Origin: Reyranella sp.
Lineage (GTDB): Bacteria; Pseudomonadota; Alphaproteobacteria; Reyranellales; Reyranellaceae
DNA: 39,398 nt
Direction of reading: 5' to 3'
Assembly (NCBI GenBank): GCA_017990895.1
Contig: JAGNNA010000003.1
Coordinates: 1-39,398, forward strand
Each line of letters begins with the position of its first letter. Position 1 is the stretch's first letter. A model generated the notes under the pieces. It saw nothing but the letters and a program-made list of their open reading frames with translations, ran no database searches and was not told the origin of the DNA. The translations under genes and the position numbers were made by a program. Shown here piece by piece: positions 7,762 through 16,071 of this stretch.

Positions 7762-9231
7762 GTGGCCAAAAATCCCAAAGTGCTCATCTCGGGAGCGGGC
7801 CCGGTCGGCCTGACCCTCGCCAACGAGCTGGTGCGGCACGGTATTCCGGTCCGAATCGTCGACAAGTCGGCCGCCCGTACGGACAAGTCCAAGGCCCTCG
7901 TGCTCTGGAGCCGCACGCTCGAACTGCTGGACGATGCCGGCTATGCCGAGGACTTCCTGTCGTCCGGCATGGCGGCGCATGGTACACAGATCTCGACCGG
8001 CACGCAGATCGTGGCCAGGGTCTCGTTCGACCTGATCGACAGCCGCTTCGCCTATGCGCTGATGATCGCGCAAAGCGAGACCGAGCGGGTGCTCGAGGAC
8101 AGGCTGGCAGCGGCCGGCGTGACGGTCGAGCGCACGGTCGAGGTGACGGGCTTCTTCGACAACGGAGCGTCCGTCGAAGCGGTGCTGACGAAGGCGAACG
8201 GCGCGCGGGAAACGATCCAGGCCGACTGGCTGGTCGGGTGCGACGGCGCCCACTCGACCGTGCGGCACGGGCTAGGCTTCGCGTTCGAAGGCTCGACGCT
8301 CCCGTCCCACTGGGCGCTGGCCGACGGCCACATCGAGGGCCTCGCGCCGGCGGATCATCTCCACATCTTCTGGCACCGCGACGGCATCCTCGCCTTCTTC
8401 CCGATCGCCGGCGACCGCTGGCGGGTGGTCGCCAATCTCGGCCCGGCGAAGGACGACGAAACCCATCCCGATCCGACGCTCGAGGAGATCAACGTCCTGA
8501 TGGCGCGTCGAGGCTCGCCGGGCATCGTAATGTCCGATCCGGTCTGGCTCGCCGCCTTCCGCATCAACGAGCGCAAGGTCAGGGACTATTCCAGGGGCCG
8601 CGTGTTCCTGGCGGGCGATGCGGCGCACATCCACAGCCCAGCGGGCGGACAGGGCATGAACACCGGCATGCAGGATGCCTTCAACCTCGCCTGAAAACTG
8701 GCGCTCGTCATCCAAGGTGCCGCGAAGCCGTCCCTGCTCGACAGCTACTCGCCGGAGCGCACGGCGGTCGGCGAGCGCGTGCTGAAGAATGCCGGCCGCC
8801 TCACGGAGGCGGCGACGCTCAGCAATCCGCTGCTGCAGGACGTACGCAACGCGATCGTGCGCTTCGCGGCGACCTTTCCCCACTTCCGGCACAAGGTGGC
8901 CGACCAGCTCGCCGAAATGGACATCGGCTATCCCGATAGTCCTCTCACCGCCCGGAACGGCCACCCGGCCGACGGGCCGAGAGCGGGCGAACGCTGGCCG
9001 CACCGGCTGCCCGAAGGGGCCGGCGGCCGGAAGTTCACCACACTGGGACCTGCCGATGTCGTGGTTGATCTCGCCGCGAAGTTCCCGACACTGGTCGTCG
9101 CGGCGCCGGCACGGGATCCGTCGCACGCGACTGCCTTGCGCCTGATCAGGCCCGATGGATATGTCGGCTTCGCCGGGCCGCCAAAGGACGCCCTCCAGGC
9201 AGAAGCCTATCTGGCGGTCCTGGCCCCCTGA
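7762..9231 (+). pseudogene. FAD-dependent monooxygenase (PheA/TfdB type), interrupted by TGA
   Basis: Flavoprotein aromatic hydroxylase family (FAD_binding_3). GTG 7762 has an AGGGGAG site 5 bases upstream. The N-terminus shows the FAD Rossmann motif GAGPVGLTLANEL; the middle shows LVGCDGAHSTVRHGLG (DG motif), and then GRVFLAGDAAHIHSPAGGQG (GD motif). Immediately after, DAFNLA is followed by TGA at 8692-8694, then KLALVIQG in the same frame. Family members have DAFNLAWKL here, so a Trp TGG codon has become TGA. The frame stays open for another 179 codons to 9231 with normal family sequence, including a thioredoxin-like C-terminal part. Unless TGA is misread, the 310-residue product lacks its C-terminus. 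It may equally be one base-calling error. Its tail overlaps the convergent STAS-like gene by 25 bp. Confidence 0.85.
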
Positions 9232-9632
9232 GCCATCGGCCAAACGGCTCCAGCCTCTGCCGACGAGACGCGGAAGGTCATGAGCCAGCCGCGAGCGTCG
9301 AGGGTATTGGTGAATACGCGAGACGGCCGCGCTCCCACGCGCTGCTTCAGCAGCACCGCCATGTCGATGTTGAGGGCGCCCTGCACGACCATGGCGACGG
9401 GACCGGCAGCACCGTCCGCTCCATACTGGACCAACATTTCGGCCACGGACTGCAGATCGTCGCGATCGAGGGTGAGATTGCCGACCGTTAGATCGACCAG
9501 CTTGGCGTGGGTCTTGGTCCCTTCCCGGACGGTGGCGCCGAGATAACCTTCGATATCATGCCGGTTTATATTGCCTTGTCCCACGACGGTCAGAATTCCG
9601 AACTCGTCACTGCGCATCCAACGGAGCGGCAT
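9207..9632 (-). CDS. STAS/SpoIIAA-like small protein (copy 1)
   Basis: Predicted 141-residue cytosolic protein. It begins MPLRWMRSDEFGILTVVGQG and shares with the gene at 10453 the pattern MPL-W, LTVV--G, a helix around YL, a K-L-D segment, GP-A-VV and an R-VF ending. This matches the small SpoIIAA-like/STAS-SEC14 proteins found in many copies in alphaproteobacteria, whose function is unknown. The start ATG 9632 has a strong GGGAGGG upstream on the minus strand. The 3' end overlaps the convergent monooxygenase by 25 bp. Family assignment is by resemblance from memory, so it is moderate. Confidence 0.7.
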   Translation of the reverse strand: MPLRWMRSDEFGILTVVGQGNINRHDIEGYLGATVREGTKTHAKLVDLTVGNLTLDRDDLQSVAEMLVQYGADGAAGPVAMVVQGALNIDMAVLLKQRVGARPSRVFTNTLDARGWLMTFRVSSAEAGAVWPMAQGARTAR

Positions 9633-9705
9633 GCGACCCTCCCTACGCGAACGAAATCACACCACACGTTAACAACCCAGACGGGCAAAAGGTTGCAGTG
9701 TAAGA

Positions 9706-10371
9706 TTAGGGACTTTCCGGGAGCATCCGGTCGATGGCGGAGACCCAGACGTCGAGGGCCGAATCCCAAGCCATGTCAAAATCTTCGCGCAACGCACCCC
9801 AGCTTTCGAAGCTCGTGAGCGTCACCAGCGCCATGACCAGCGCCTTATGTGCTGGAGGATCGACCGTTGCGAGTTCAGGCTGGTACATCAGCTCCACGCG
9901 TTCGAGGTTGGCCTGGCGCACGGCCAGCACGCGCGCCCGCAGATTGGTGACCTGTTCCTGGACCGGCTTGGCCGTGAGCATCCGCCACAACGGCAGCCAC
10001 TTCTCGCAGGCCTCTGCCCGAGTCAGGACATGCGAACGGATTCGGGTAGCACGGTCGGCCTCGGTATCGCGTGCCACGGCCTCGGCGCGGCCGAGCACGA
10101 TCGCATAGTCCGCCGCAGCGAGACTCAGCGTATCGAGATCGGAGAAACGCTCGAAAATGGACCTTACGGAATAGCCGGCGCGGACCGCGATCTCGGCCGA
10201 GGTCGGCATGCGCCGATGCTCCAGCAGGAGCGCCAGATAGGCCTCGATGATGAGCTGCCGTGTCCGCTCACTGCGCAGGCGTCGACCGTCGAGGCGGATG
10301 TTTGCGGCCGGGGCGAGGTCGTGATCCTGCGAGGACACAGTGTGGACTCCAACGATATGGGCGGACAGCAC
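9706..10371 (-). CDS. TetR/AcrR family regulator (copy 2)
   Basis: Predicted 221-residue repressor, the same length as and clearly paralogous to the regulator at 5422. The HTH region is RSERTRQLIIEAYLALL followed by AEIAVRAGYSVRSIFERFSD. The C-terminal domain keeps EKWLPLWRML and the final VWVSAIDRMLPESP. GTG 10371 is taken as start by alignment of length with the paralogue. It is divergent from the STAS-like gene at 10453 (81 bp between starts) and tail-to-head with the STAS-like gene at 9632, so it may control one or both. Ligand unknown. Confidence 0.85.
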   Translation of the reverse strand: MLSAHIVGVHTVSSQDHDLAPAANIRLDGRRLRSERTRQLIIEAYLALLLEHRRMPTSAEIAVRAGYSVRSIFERFSDLDTLSLAAADYAIVLGRAEAVARDTEADRATRIRSHVLTRAEACEKWLPLWRMLTAKPVQEQVTNLRARVLAVRQANLERVELMYQPELATVDPPAHKALVMALVTLTSFESWGALREDFDMAWDSALDVWVSAIDRMLPESP

Positions 10372-10452
10372 TAGGGCGGCGGGGCGGCGGAGTCACCCCC
10401 TCCTTTCGCAGCTCTGGTGATTCATTCCGGTCGCTGACAGACTCTGCCGCAA

Positions 10453-10842
10453 ATGCCGCTGCACTGGACCATCAATTCCAAAGCGAAACTCCTTACCGTC
10501 GTCGCGGAGGGCGTCGTCACGCAGGCCGACTTCGAGTCCTATCTCGACTTGATCGATCAGGCCGGCCTTCATGCCTATCGAAAGCTCTTCGACGGCATAG
10601 ATGCCGACACCAGCATGGGACCGGAGCAGATTCTGGCGATCGGCGTGCGCATGCGTACGTCACACCAGACTCAACCTGTCGGTCCGCTGGCCGTCGTGGT
10701 CGCGGAGGACAAGGTCCCCATGGTCTCCCGCCTGCTTGGCATGCTGGCCGCGGCGCGCAGACCGATGCGCGTTTTTCACGAGGCCGGTCCGGCCCGCAAC
10801 TGGATCCTGAAGCAGCGTCCCGGGCGTAGCGCGGGCAAGTGA
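10453..10842 (+). CDS. STAS/SpoIIAA-like small protein (copy 2)
   Basis: Predicted 129-residue protein related to the gene at 9207-9632. It starts MPLHWTINSKAKLLTVVAEG and has YRKLFDGIDADTSM, VGPLAVVVAEDKV and RRPMRVFHEAGPARNW in the expected order, giving an alternating beta-alpha pattern typical of STAS-like folds. ATG 10453 is the only reasonable start. It is divergently transcribed from the second TetR gene, and the 81 bp between them is a likely operator-promoter region. Function unknown; such proteins may bind nucleotides or partners. Confidence 0.72.
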   Translation: MPLHWTINSKAKLLTVVAEGVVTQADFESYLDLIDQAGLHAYRKLFDGIDADTSMGPEQILAIGVRMRTSHQTQPVGPLAVVVAEDKVPMVSRLLGMLAAARRPMRVFHEAGPARNWILKQRPGRSAGK

Positions 10843-10878
10843 AAGGCTGCGCCGTTTGAGGACCTTGCTTCCCAGGGC

Positions 10879-11319
10879 TCAGCGACGGCGGCGCGGCTTT
10901 GCCCGTGACGTCGCCGGCACCTCGTCGTCGCGGCTGAGGTTGTCGTGGTGCTCGTCCATGAGACGGTAGTCCATGGTGAGTTCTTCGCCGGCCTTGATGT
11001 CGCGCAACGCGTAGTAGGTCACGTCGCCATCGTCGGAGCCGATGTTGGGATCGGCGTCATGGTTCATGTACCAACCGGTCGAGATTCGCAGGAAGTCGAG
11101 CGGCGCCCAATAACCGCCGCTGACCCGGATGCCGAACCGCTTGATGAGCTGGACCTGCGGCGAGGCATGCGCCCTGGCGAGCGGGATGAAGCGACTGTCC
11201 TTGCCGTCCCACACCCGGACGGACTCGCCTTTCCCGATGTCGATGTCGGCGAAGCAGCCGAGGCCATGAATGGACGAGGGGCCGAGATGGACGAACGCCT
11301 TGCTGGCCTTGCGCTTCAT
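10879..11319 (-). CDS. SET-domain protein
   Basis: Predicted 146-residue single-domain protein with the SET methyltransferase signatures in order: GLGCFADIDIGKGE near the N-terminus, then GWYMNHDADPNIGS (the NHxxxPN pseudoknot motif) and ALRDIKAGEELTMDYRL (the GEELTxDY motif). SET proteins transfer methyl groups from S-adenosylmethionine to lysines; the bacterial target here is unknown, and there is no pre- or post-SET cysteine cluster. A basic tail (KPRRRR) ends the protein. ATG 11319 is chosen because upstream sequence in this frame is Pro/Arg-rich and not domain-like. It is divergent from the DUF3300 remnant. Confidence 0.82.
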   Translation of the reverse strand: MKRKASKAFVHLGPSSIHGLGCFADIDIGKGESVRVWDGKDSRFIPLARAHASPQVQLIKRFGIRVSGGYWAPLDFLRISTGWYMNHDADPNIGSDDGDVTYYALRDIKAGEELTMDYRLMDEHHDNLSRDDEVPATSRAKPRRRR

Positions 11320-11447
11320 GGCTTCACCACTTTCGGAGTCGCGGACGGGCGTCGCGTGAATACCCCGCGCCGACGCGCCATTGCAACGTGGACGAAGCGA
11401 CGAAACTGCAGATAGGCTGCCCATGACATCAGGGCTGGAGATCTGGG

Positions 11448-12502
11448 ATGAAGCGGCGGGACATGGTCGTGATGGGCGTGGCCACGGCCACGACGGGAAT
11501 GGCGGCAAAGGCACTCGCCCAGCTTCCGCGCGCCGAACCGCTGCCCGCTTCGACGGCAGCGCCAGCGACATCGGCCGGGGCCGCGTCGATGGCCGACAGG
11601 CATTTCACGGCGGCGCAACTCGATCAGATGCTGGCGCCGATCGCGCTCTACCCCGACGCTCTGATGGCCCAGATCCTGATGGCGGCGACCTATCCGCTCG
11701 AGGTGGTCGAAGCGGCACGCTGGTCGAAGGACAACCCGGCGCTCAAGGGCGACGCCGCAGCAGACGGTCGTGGAACAGCCGCCGACCGCCGGCGCACCAC
11801 CCGATACGCCGCCGGCCATCGTCATCCAGCCGACCAATCCCGACGTGATCTATATCCCGAGCTACGACCCTTCGACCGCCTACGGCCGCTGGCCCCATGC
11901 GGAGTATCCGCCGACCTACTTCCCGCCATCCCCGGGCTGGGGGTTACGGCGCCGGCCCGGCCGTGATCGGCGGACTGGCGTTCGGCGTCGGCATGGCCGT
12001 CGGCGGCGCCTTCTTCGGAGGATGGGGCTGGGGCTGGCGAGGCTGGGATGCCTGGGGCGGCCGCCATAGCTGGACGACCGTGAATGTCGACCGGTCGACG
12101 CGCATCGTGAACAACTTCGACCGCGACCGCTATCGCGACGGCCGCTGGGCTCACGATCCGGCACACCGTCACGGCGCGCCCAATTGCACTGCGGCGGACC
12201 GCGAGAGATATGGCCAGAATCACCCTGGTGCCGCCGGACGTGCCGGTTTCCGAGGCGGGCACGATGGTGAGGGACGGGGTGAGGGGCGAGACGCAGGCCG
12301 GGGCGACGGGCGAGACGAACATCGTGGTGCGGGAGACCATGGCGCCCTGCATGGCGTGAATCATGGCGCCCATGCGAGGCGCGCATCGGGGCGCGGTCAT
12401 GCTTCGGCGCATCACGCTGCCGCGCATCACGGCGGCGGGGATCATGGCGGAGGGCATCATGGTGGCGGACATCACGGCGGCGGACATGGAGGTCGGCGAT
12501 GA
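11448..12502 (+). pseudogene. DUF3300 protein, internally deleted and frameshifted
   Basis: Exported protein family of unknown role. The first frame from ATG 11448 gives a signal-peptide-like N-terminus and the family core LDQMLAPIALYPDALMAQIL and AATYPLEVVEAARWSK, up to GDAA. It then jumps to the next frame at 11752-11760 and resumes at PQQTVVEQPP, IVIQPTNPDVIYIPSYDP. In intact members roughly 70-100 residues separate these parts. The junction ACGCCGCAG fits both edges, suggesting a deletion between short direct repeats. A second shift at 11939-11944 (run of five G) restores PGWGYGAGPAVIGG. The C-terminus is Gly/His-rich. Its TGA overlaps the DUF2950 ATG by 4 bases (ATGA), so the two were once translationally coupled. 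Family identity is firm; the missing length is from memory. Confidence 0.8.
12425..12484 (+). repeat. Four 15-bp tandem units encoding His-His-Gly-Gly-Gly-like repeats
   Basis: Units start at 12425, 12440, 12455 and 12470, each close to CATCACGGCGGCGGA, giving HHGGG, DHGGG, HHGGG, HHGGG at the end of the DUF3300 remnant. A His-rich tail could bind metal, or may simply be a slippage-prone tract. Confidence 0.8.
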
Positions 12503-13430
12503 GCGGACCGTTCCAACGACGTGAACTCCTGGCGCCTGCCGCCCTGATCATGACGACGGTCGTCGCAGCCCGGCAGCAGGCCGCGGCCCAGCAGGCAACC
12601 AGGCTACAAGCCTTTCCGACACCCGAAGCGGCCGCGACGGCTCTCACCAATGCTGTCCGCTCCGTGAACGACAAGGCGCTGGCGGCGATGCTGGGCGAAG
12701 ACTGGAGCGTCTTCGCGCCCACCCGCGACCGGGACTTCGGGATCGATCGCGATGCCTATCTCGTCGCCTGGCAGGCCGGCCACAAGGCGATCGTCGACGG
12801 CGCGAAGGCGACCATCGAAGTTGGCACGGATGGCTAAACCTTGCCCCTTCCCCTCCTGAAGGACGGGGCCGAATGGCGCTTCGACGTCGCGGCAAGCCGT
12901 GAGGAGATGGCGGCGCGCATCATCGGCAGCAACGAGCTGGGCGCCATCCAGACACTGCTGGCGATCGGCGATGCCGAACGCGAGTATGTCGATCTCAACC
13001 CGATGAACGAGAAGACGCCGACCTATGCGCGCCGGCTAATGAGCTCGACCGGCCGCAAGGACGGGCTCTATTGGCCGACCAAGGCCGGTGAACCGCCGAG
13101 CCCGCTCGGCCGGCAGGTCGCGGTGTCCCAGCCCGACGGCGCCTCGCCCGGACTCCACTACGGCTACAACTATCGCCTGCTCTATGCGCAAGGACCGGCG
13201 GCAACCGGCGGCGCCCGCGACTATTTCGTGCAGGGCCGCATGATCGGCGGCTTCGCCGCCATCGCCCAGCCCGCGCGCTACGGCGTGACCGGCGTCATGA
13301 CCTTCATCATGGGGCACGACATGTCGTCTGGGAGCAAGATCTCGGTCCGGGCACGGCAACACTTGCCGGGCTGATGACCGTCTTCAATCCCGACAAGGGG
13401 TGGGCGAAAGCCGATACCACCCCGTCGTGA
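12499..13430 (+). pseudogene. DUF2950 protein, one nonsense codon and a 3' frameshift
   Basis: Partner of DUF3300 proteins, usually exported; function unknown. GGAGG at 12488-12492 precedes ATG 12499 by 6 bases. The first part (113 codons) has a twin-Arg-like/hydrophobic start and an AFPTPEAAATAL segment, and stops at TAA 12835-12837 after VGTDG. Family members continue W-T-LP, and here TLPLPLLKDGAEWRFD does follow in the same frame, so a Trp codon was lost (two changes from TGG). Family blocks GRKDGLYWP, GEPPSPLG and YFVQGRMIGGFA are intact. Near 13320-13345 the frame shifts; the continuation EQDLGPGTATLAGLMTVFN is in the next frame and ends at TGA 13430. A product is unlikely. Confidence 0.82.
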
Positions 13431-13448
13431 TCTTCACCATTCGGCCCA

Positions 13449-14315
13449 TCAGGCCTTCACGATGAACGGTTTCGCCGCGGCGTCGTAGTCGGCGTAGCCC
13501 AGGGTTGCCCGAAGATCGGCCGGCGACAACGCGGCCTTGCTTTCCGCCTCGCCTGCCTTGAGTGCGGCCAACCCGGCCTTCATGCCGGCGGCGGCCGGCG
13601 ACAGCATGCCGGTCGGATAGGTGCCGATCTTGAAGCCGAGCTTCGCGGCCTCCGTCTGCGAGGGCGTGGCGCGCGGCGCGCCCGGCGACAGCACGGCAAA
13701 GGACGGACGGCCCTTGGCGGCGGCGACGCCGCGCTTGATCTCCTCGTCGTCGGCCGGCGAGTCGAGGAACAGGATGTCGGCCCCCTCCTCGACATACATC
13801 TCGATGCGCGCCACGGCTTCGTCGATGCCCTGCGTCGGGCGGCAGTCGGTGCGCGCCAGAACGAGGATGCCGGATTCCTTCGCGGCCTGCACGGCCGCGC
13901 GGATCTTCATGCGCGCTTCCTCACGTGGCAGGCAGGGTTTGCCCGCGGCGGTGAGTGCGCGCGGCGTGATCTTGTCCTCGATGAGCACGGCGGCGGCGCC
14001 GGCGCGGCCATAGGCGCTGACCGTGCGCTGCACGTTCATCGCATTGCCGTAGCCGTGATCGCCATCGGCCAGGACCAGAAGGTCGGGCGCCGCGCTATGC
14101 ACCATGTTGAAGGAATCGAACATCTCGCCGAACGAGACGAGGTCGAGATCGGGACCGCCCAGTCGACTGGCGGCAACGCATGAGCCCGAGAGGAAGGCCG
14201 TCTTGAATCCCTCGCCGTAGGCCAGCTTGGCGGTGAGCCCGTCCCACACGGCCGGCATGACGACGAGGCCGGGCTCGGCCAGCAGGGCGCGCAGACGCTG
14301 GGGGGCAGTGGTCAA
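13449..14315 (-). CDS. Isocitrate lyase/PEP mutase family enzyme
   Basis: Predicted 288-residue TIM-barrel enzyme of the ICL/PEPM superfamily, which cleaves or forms C-C or C-P bonds next to a carboxylate using Mg2+. Visible motifs: PAVWDGLTAKLA at the start, the metal site DGDHGYGNAMNVQRTV (84-99), the IEDK motif near 112-115, and VLARTDC in the middle. It lacks the KKCGH signature of true isocitrate lyases, so oxaloacetate decarboxylase-, 2-methylisocitrate lyase- or carboxyphosphonoenolpyruvate mutase-like activity is possible; none can be selected. The start ATG 14315 is followed by the normal N-terminus. It ends 18 bp from the decayed DUF2950 gene, tail to tail. Confidence 0.88.
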   Translation of the reverse strand: MTTAPQRLRALLAEPGLVVMPAVWDGLTAKLAYGEGFKTAFLSGSCVAASRLGGPDLDLVSFGEMFDSFNMVHSAAPDLLVLADGDHGYGNAMNVQRTVSAYGRAGAAAVLIEDKITPRALTAAGKPCLPREEARMKIRAAVQAAKESGILVLARTDCRPTQGIDEAVARIEMYVEEGADILFLDSPADDEEIKRGVAAAKGRPSFAVLSPGAPRATPSQTEAAKLGFKIGTYPTGMLSPAAAGMKAGLAALKAGEAESKAALSPADLRATLGYADYDAAAKPFIVKA

Positions 14316-14474
14316 GACGATCTCCTCGAAAATTTCTCAGAACGGGCGCCGGACGATAGCAGACCACACCGGCGGGTCGACATCGGGACGGCACGCGGTC
14401 TAGGCTTTCATTCGCACTGCAATCCCACGGAGACCTCGAGCACCAACAACAAGACATCGTCGGAGGAAACCAGA

Positions 14475-16064
14475 ATGAAAGTCGACAAGACGCGTTTCGT
14501 TTCGATCTGCATCGCAGCAGGACTCATCGGGTGGGCCGGTACCGGATGGGCACAGAAGAGCGGCGGCACGCTGCGCATACAGCACATGGACACGCCGCCC
14601 AGCGCCTCCATCCATGAGGAGTCGACCGTTTCGGTCGCCGTCCCCTTCATGGCGATCTACAACAACCTCGTCGTCTTCGACCAGAACGTCCCGAAGAACA
14701 GCCTCGACTCAATCGTGCCCGATCTCGCGACCGGGTGGGAAACGACGGATGGCGGCCGCAAGATCGTCTTCAAGACGCGCGAAGGCGTGAAGTGGCACGA
14801 CGGCAAGCCGTTCTCGGCAGCCGACGTGGCCTGCACCTTCGATCTCATCCTCACGCCCGACCGGCTGCGCCGCAATCCGCGCAGCGCTTGGTACACGAAC
14901 CTCGAAAAGGTGACCGCCGACAACCCGTCCCAGGTGACCTTCCACCTGAAGCAGCCGCAACCCTCGCTGCTGGCGCTCCTCGCCTCGGGTTACACGCCGA
15001 TCTATCCCTGCCACGTGCCGGCCGCCGACATGCGGCGCAAGCCCGTGGGCACCGGCCCGTTCAAGCTGGCCGACTTCAGGATGAACGAGGGAATCAAGCT
15101 GGTGAAGAATCCCGACTACTGGAAGCCGGGCCGCCCCTATCTCGACGCCATCGAATTCTCGATCATCCCGGATCGCTCGACCCGCATGCTCTCCTTCGTC
15201 GCCGGCAAGTTCGACATGACCTTTCCGGCCGACGTCACCGTGCCGCTCCTGAAGAACATCAAGCGCGACGCGCCCCAGGCGCAGTGCACGATGCGCGCGA
15301 GCGGCGTCAGCACCAATCTGATCGTCAATCGCGAGGTCCCGCCCTTCGACGATCCGAGGATCCGGCGCGCCATGGCGCTGACGCTCGACCGCGAGGCCTT
15401 CATCAGGATCCTGAGCGAAGGCGAAGGCCAGATGGGCGGCGCCCTGCTGCCGCCGCCCGACGGCGTCTGGGGCCTGCCTCCGGAGAAGCTCGAGGGCCTC
15501 ATCGGCTATGGCGACGTCGAGAAGGCACGCGAGGAAGCGCGGTCGCTCATGAAGGAGGCGGGCTACGGCCCGGACAAGCGGCTGAAGCTCAAGGTCAGCA
15601 CCCGCAACATCGCCACCTACAAGGATCCGGCGGTGATCCTCATCGACCAGCTCAAGCAGATCTGGATCGATGCCGAACTCGAGATCATCGACACGACGAT
15701 CTACTACAACCGTGTCTTCAAGAAGGACTATGTCGTTGCGCTCAATCTCACCGGCAGTGCGGTCGACGATCCCGACGTGACCCTGTTCGAAGGCTATGCC
15801 TGCGGCTCGCTGCGCAACTACAACAACTATTGCGACCCGGAGATGACGAAGCTGTTCGAGGAGCAGTCGCGCGAGACCGACCGCAAGAAGCGGCAGGAAC
15901 TGGTCTGGACGATCGACCGCAAGCTTCAGGAGGACGTGGCGCGACCGATCATCGGCCACGGACGCATCGCGGGATGCTGGCAGCCGCAGGTCAAGAACGT
16001 GACGCTGCACATCAACAGTATCTACAACAACTGGCGATTCGAGGACGTCTGGCTCGATCGGTGA
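14475..16064 (+). CDS. ABC transporter solute-binding protein, family 5 (peptide/opine/nickel type)
   Basis: Predicted 529-residue periplasmic protein. A Sec signal peptide is clear: basic MKVDKTRF, a hydrophobic core, and cleavage after GWAQ or nearby (about residue 26). The SBP_bac_5 body follows: PDLATGWETTDGGRKIVFKT, the family signature VKWHDGKPFSAADVACTFD, GTGPFKLADF and NPDYWKPGRPYLDAI. GGAGGAA lies 7 bases before ATG 14475. The usual partner permease and ATPase genes are not adjacent, so it is an orphan here. Ligand unknown: the family binds oligopeptides, dipeptides, opines, glutathione or nickel. It ends 7 bp from the convergent dehydrogenase gene. Confidence 0.93.
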   Translation: MKVDKTRFVSICIAAGLIGWAGTGWAQKSGGTLRIQHMDTPPSASIHEESTVSVAVPFMAIYNNLVVFDQNVPKNSLDSIVPDLATGWETTDGGRKIVFKTREGVKWHDGKPFSAADVACTFDLILTPDRLRRNPRSAWYTNLEKVTADNPSQVTFHLKQPQPSLLALLASGYTPIYPCHVPAADMRRKPVGTGPFKLADFRMNEGIKLVKNPDYWKPGRPYLDAIEFSIIPDRSTRMLSFVAGKFDMTFPADVTVPLLKNIKRDAPQAQCTMRASGVSTNLIVNREVPPFDDPRIRRAMALTLDREAFIRILSEGEGQMGGALLPPPDGVWGLPPEKLEGLIGYGDVEKAREEARSLMKEAGYGPDKRLKLKVSTRNIATYKDPAVILIDQLKQIWIDAELEIIDTTIYYNRVFKKDYVVALNLTGSAVDDPDVTLFEGYACGSLRNYNNYCDPEMTKLFEEQSRETDRKKRQELVWTIDRKLQEDVARPIIGHGRIAGCWQPQVKNVTLHINSIYNNWRFEDVWLDR

Positions 16065-16071
16065 CTTCGGA

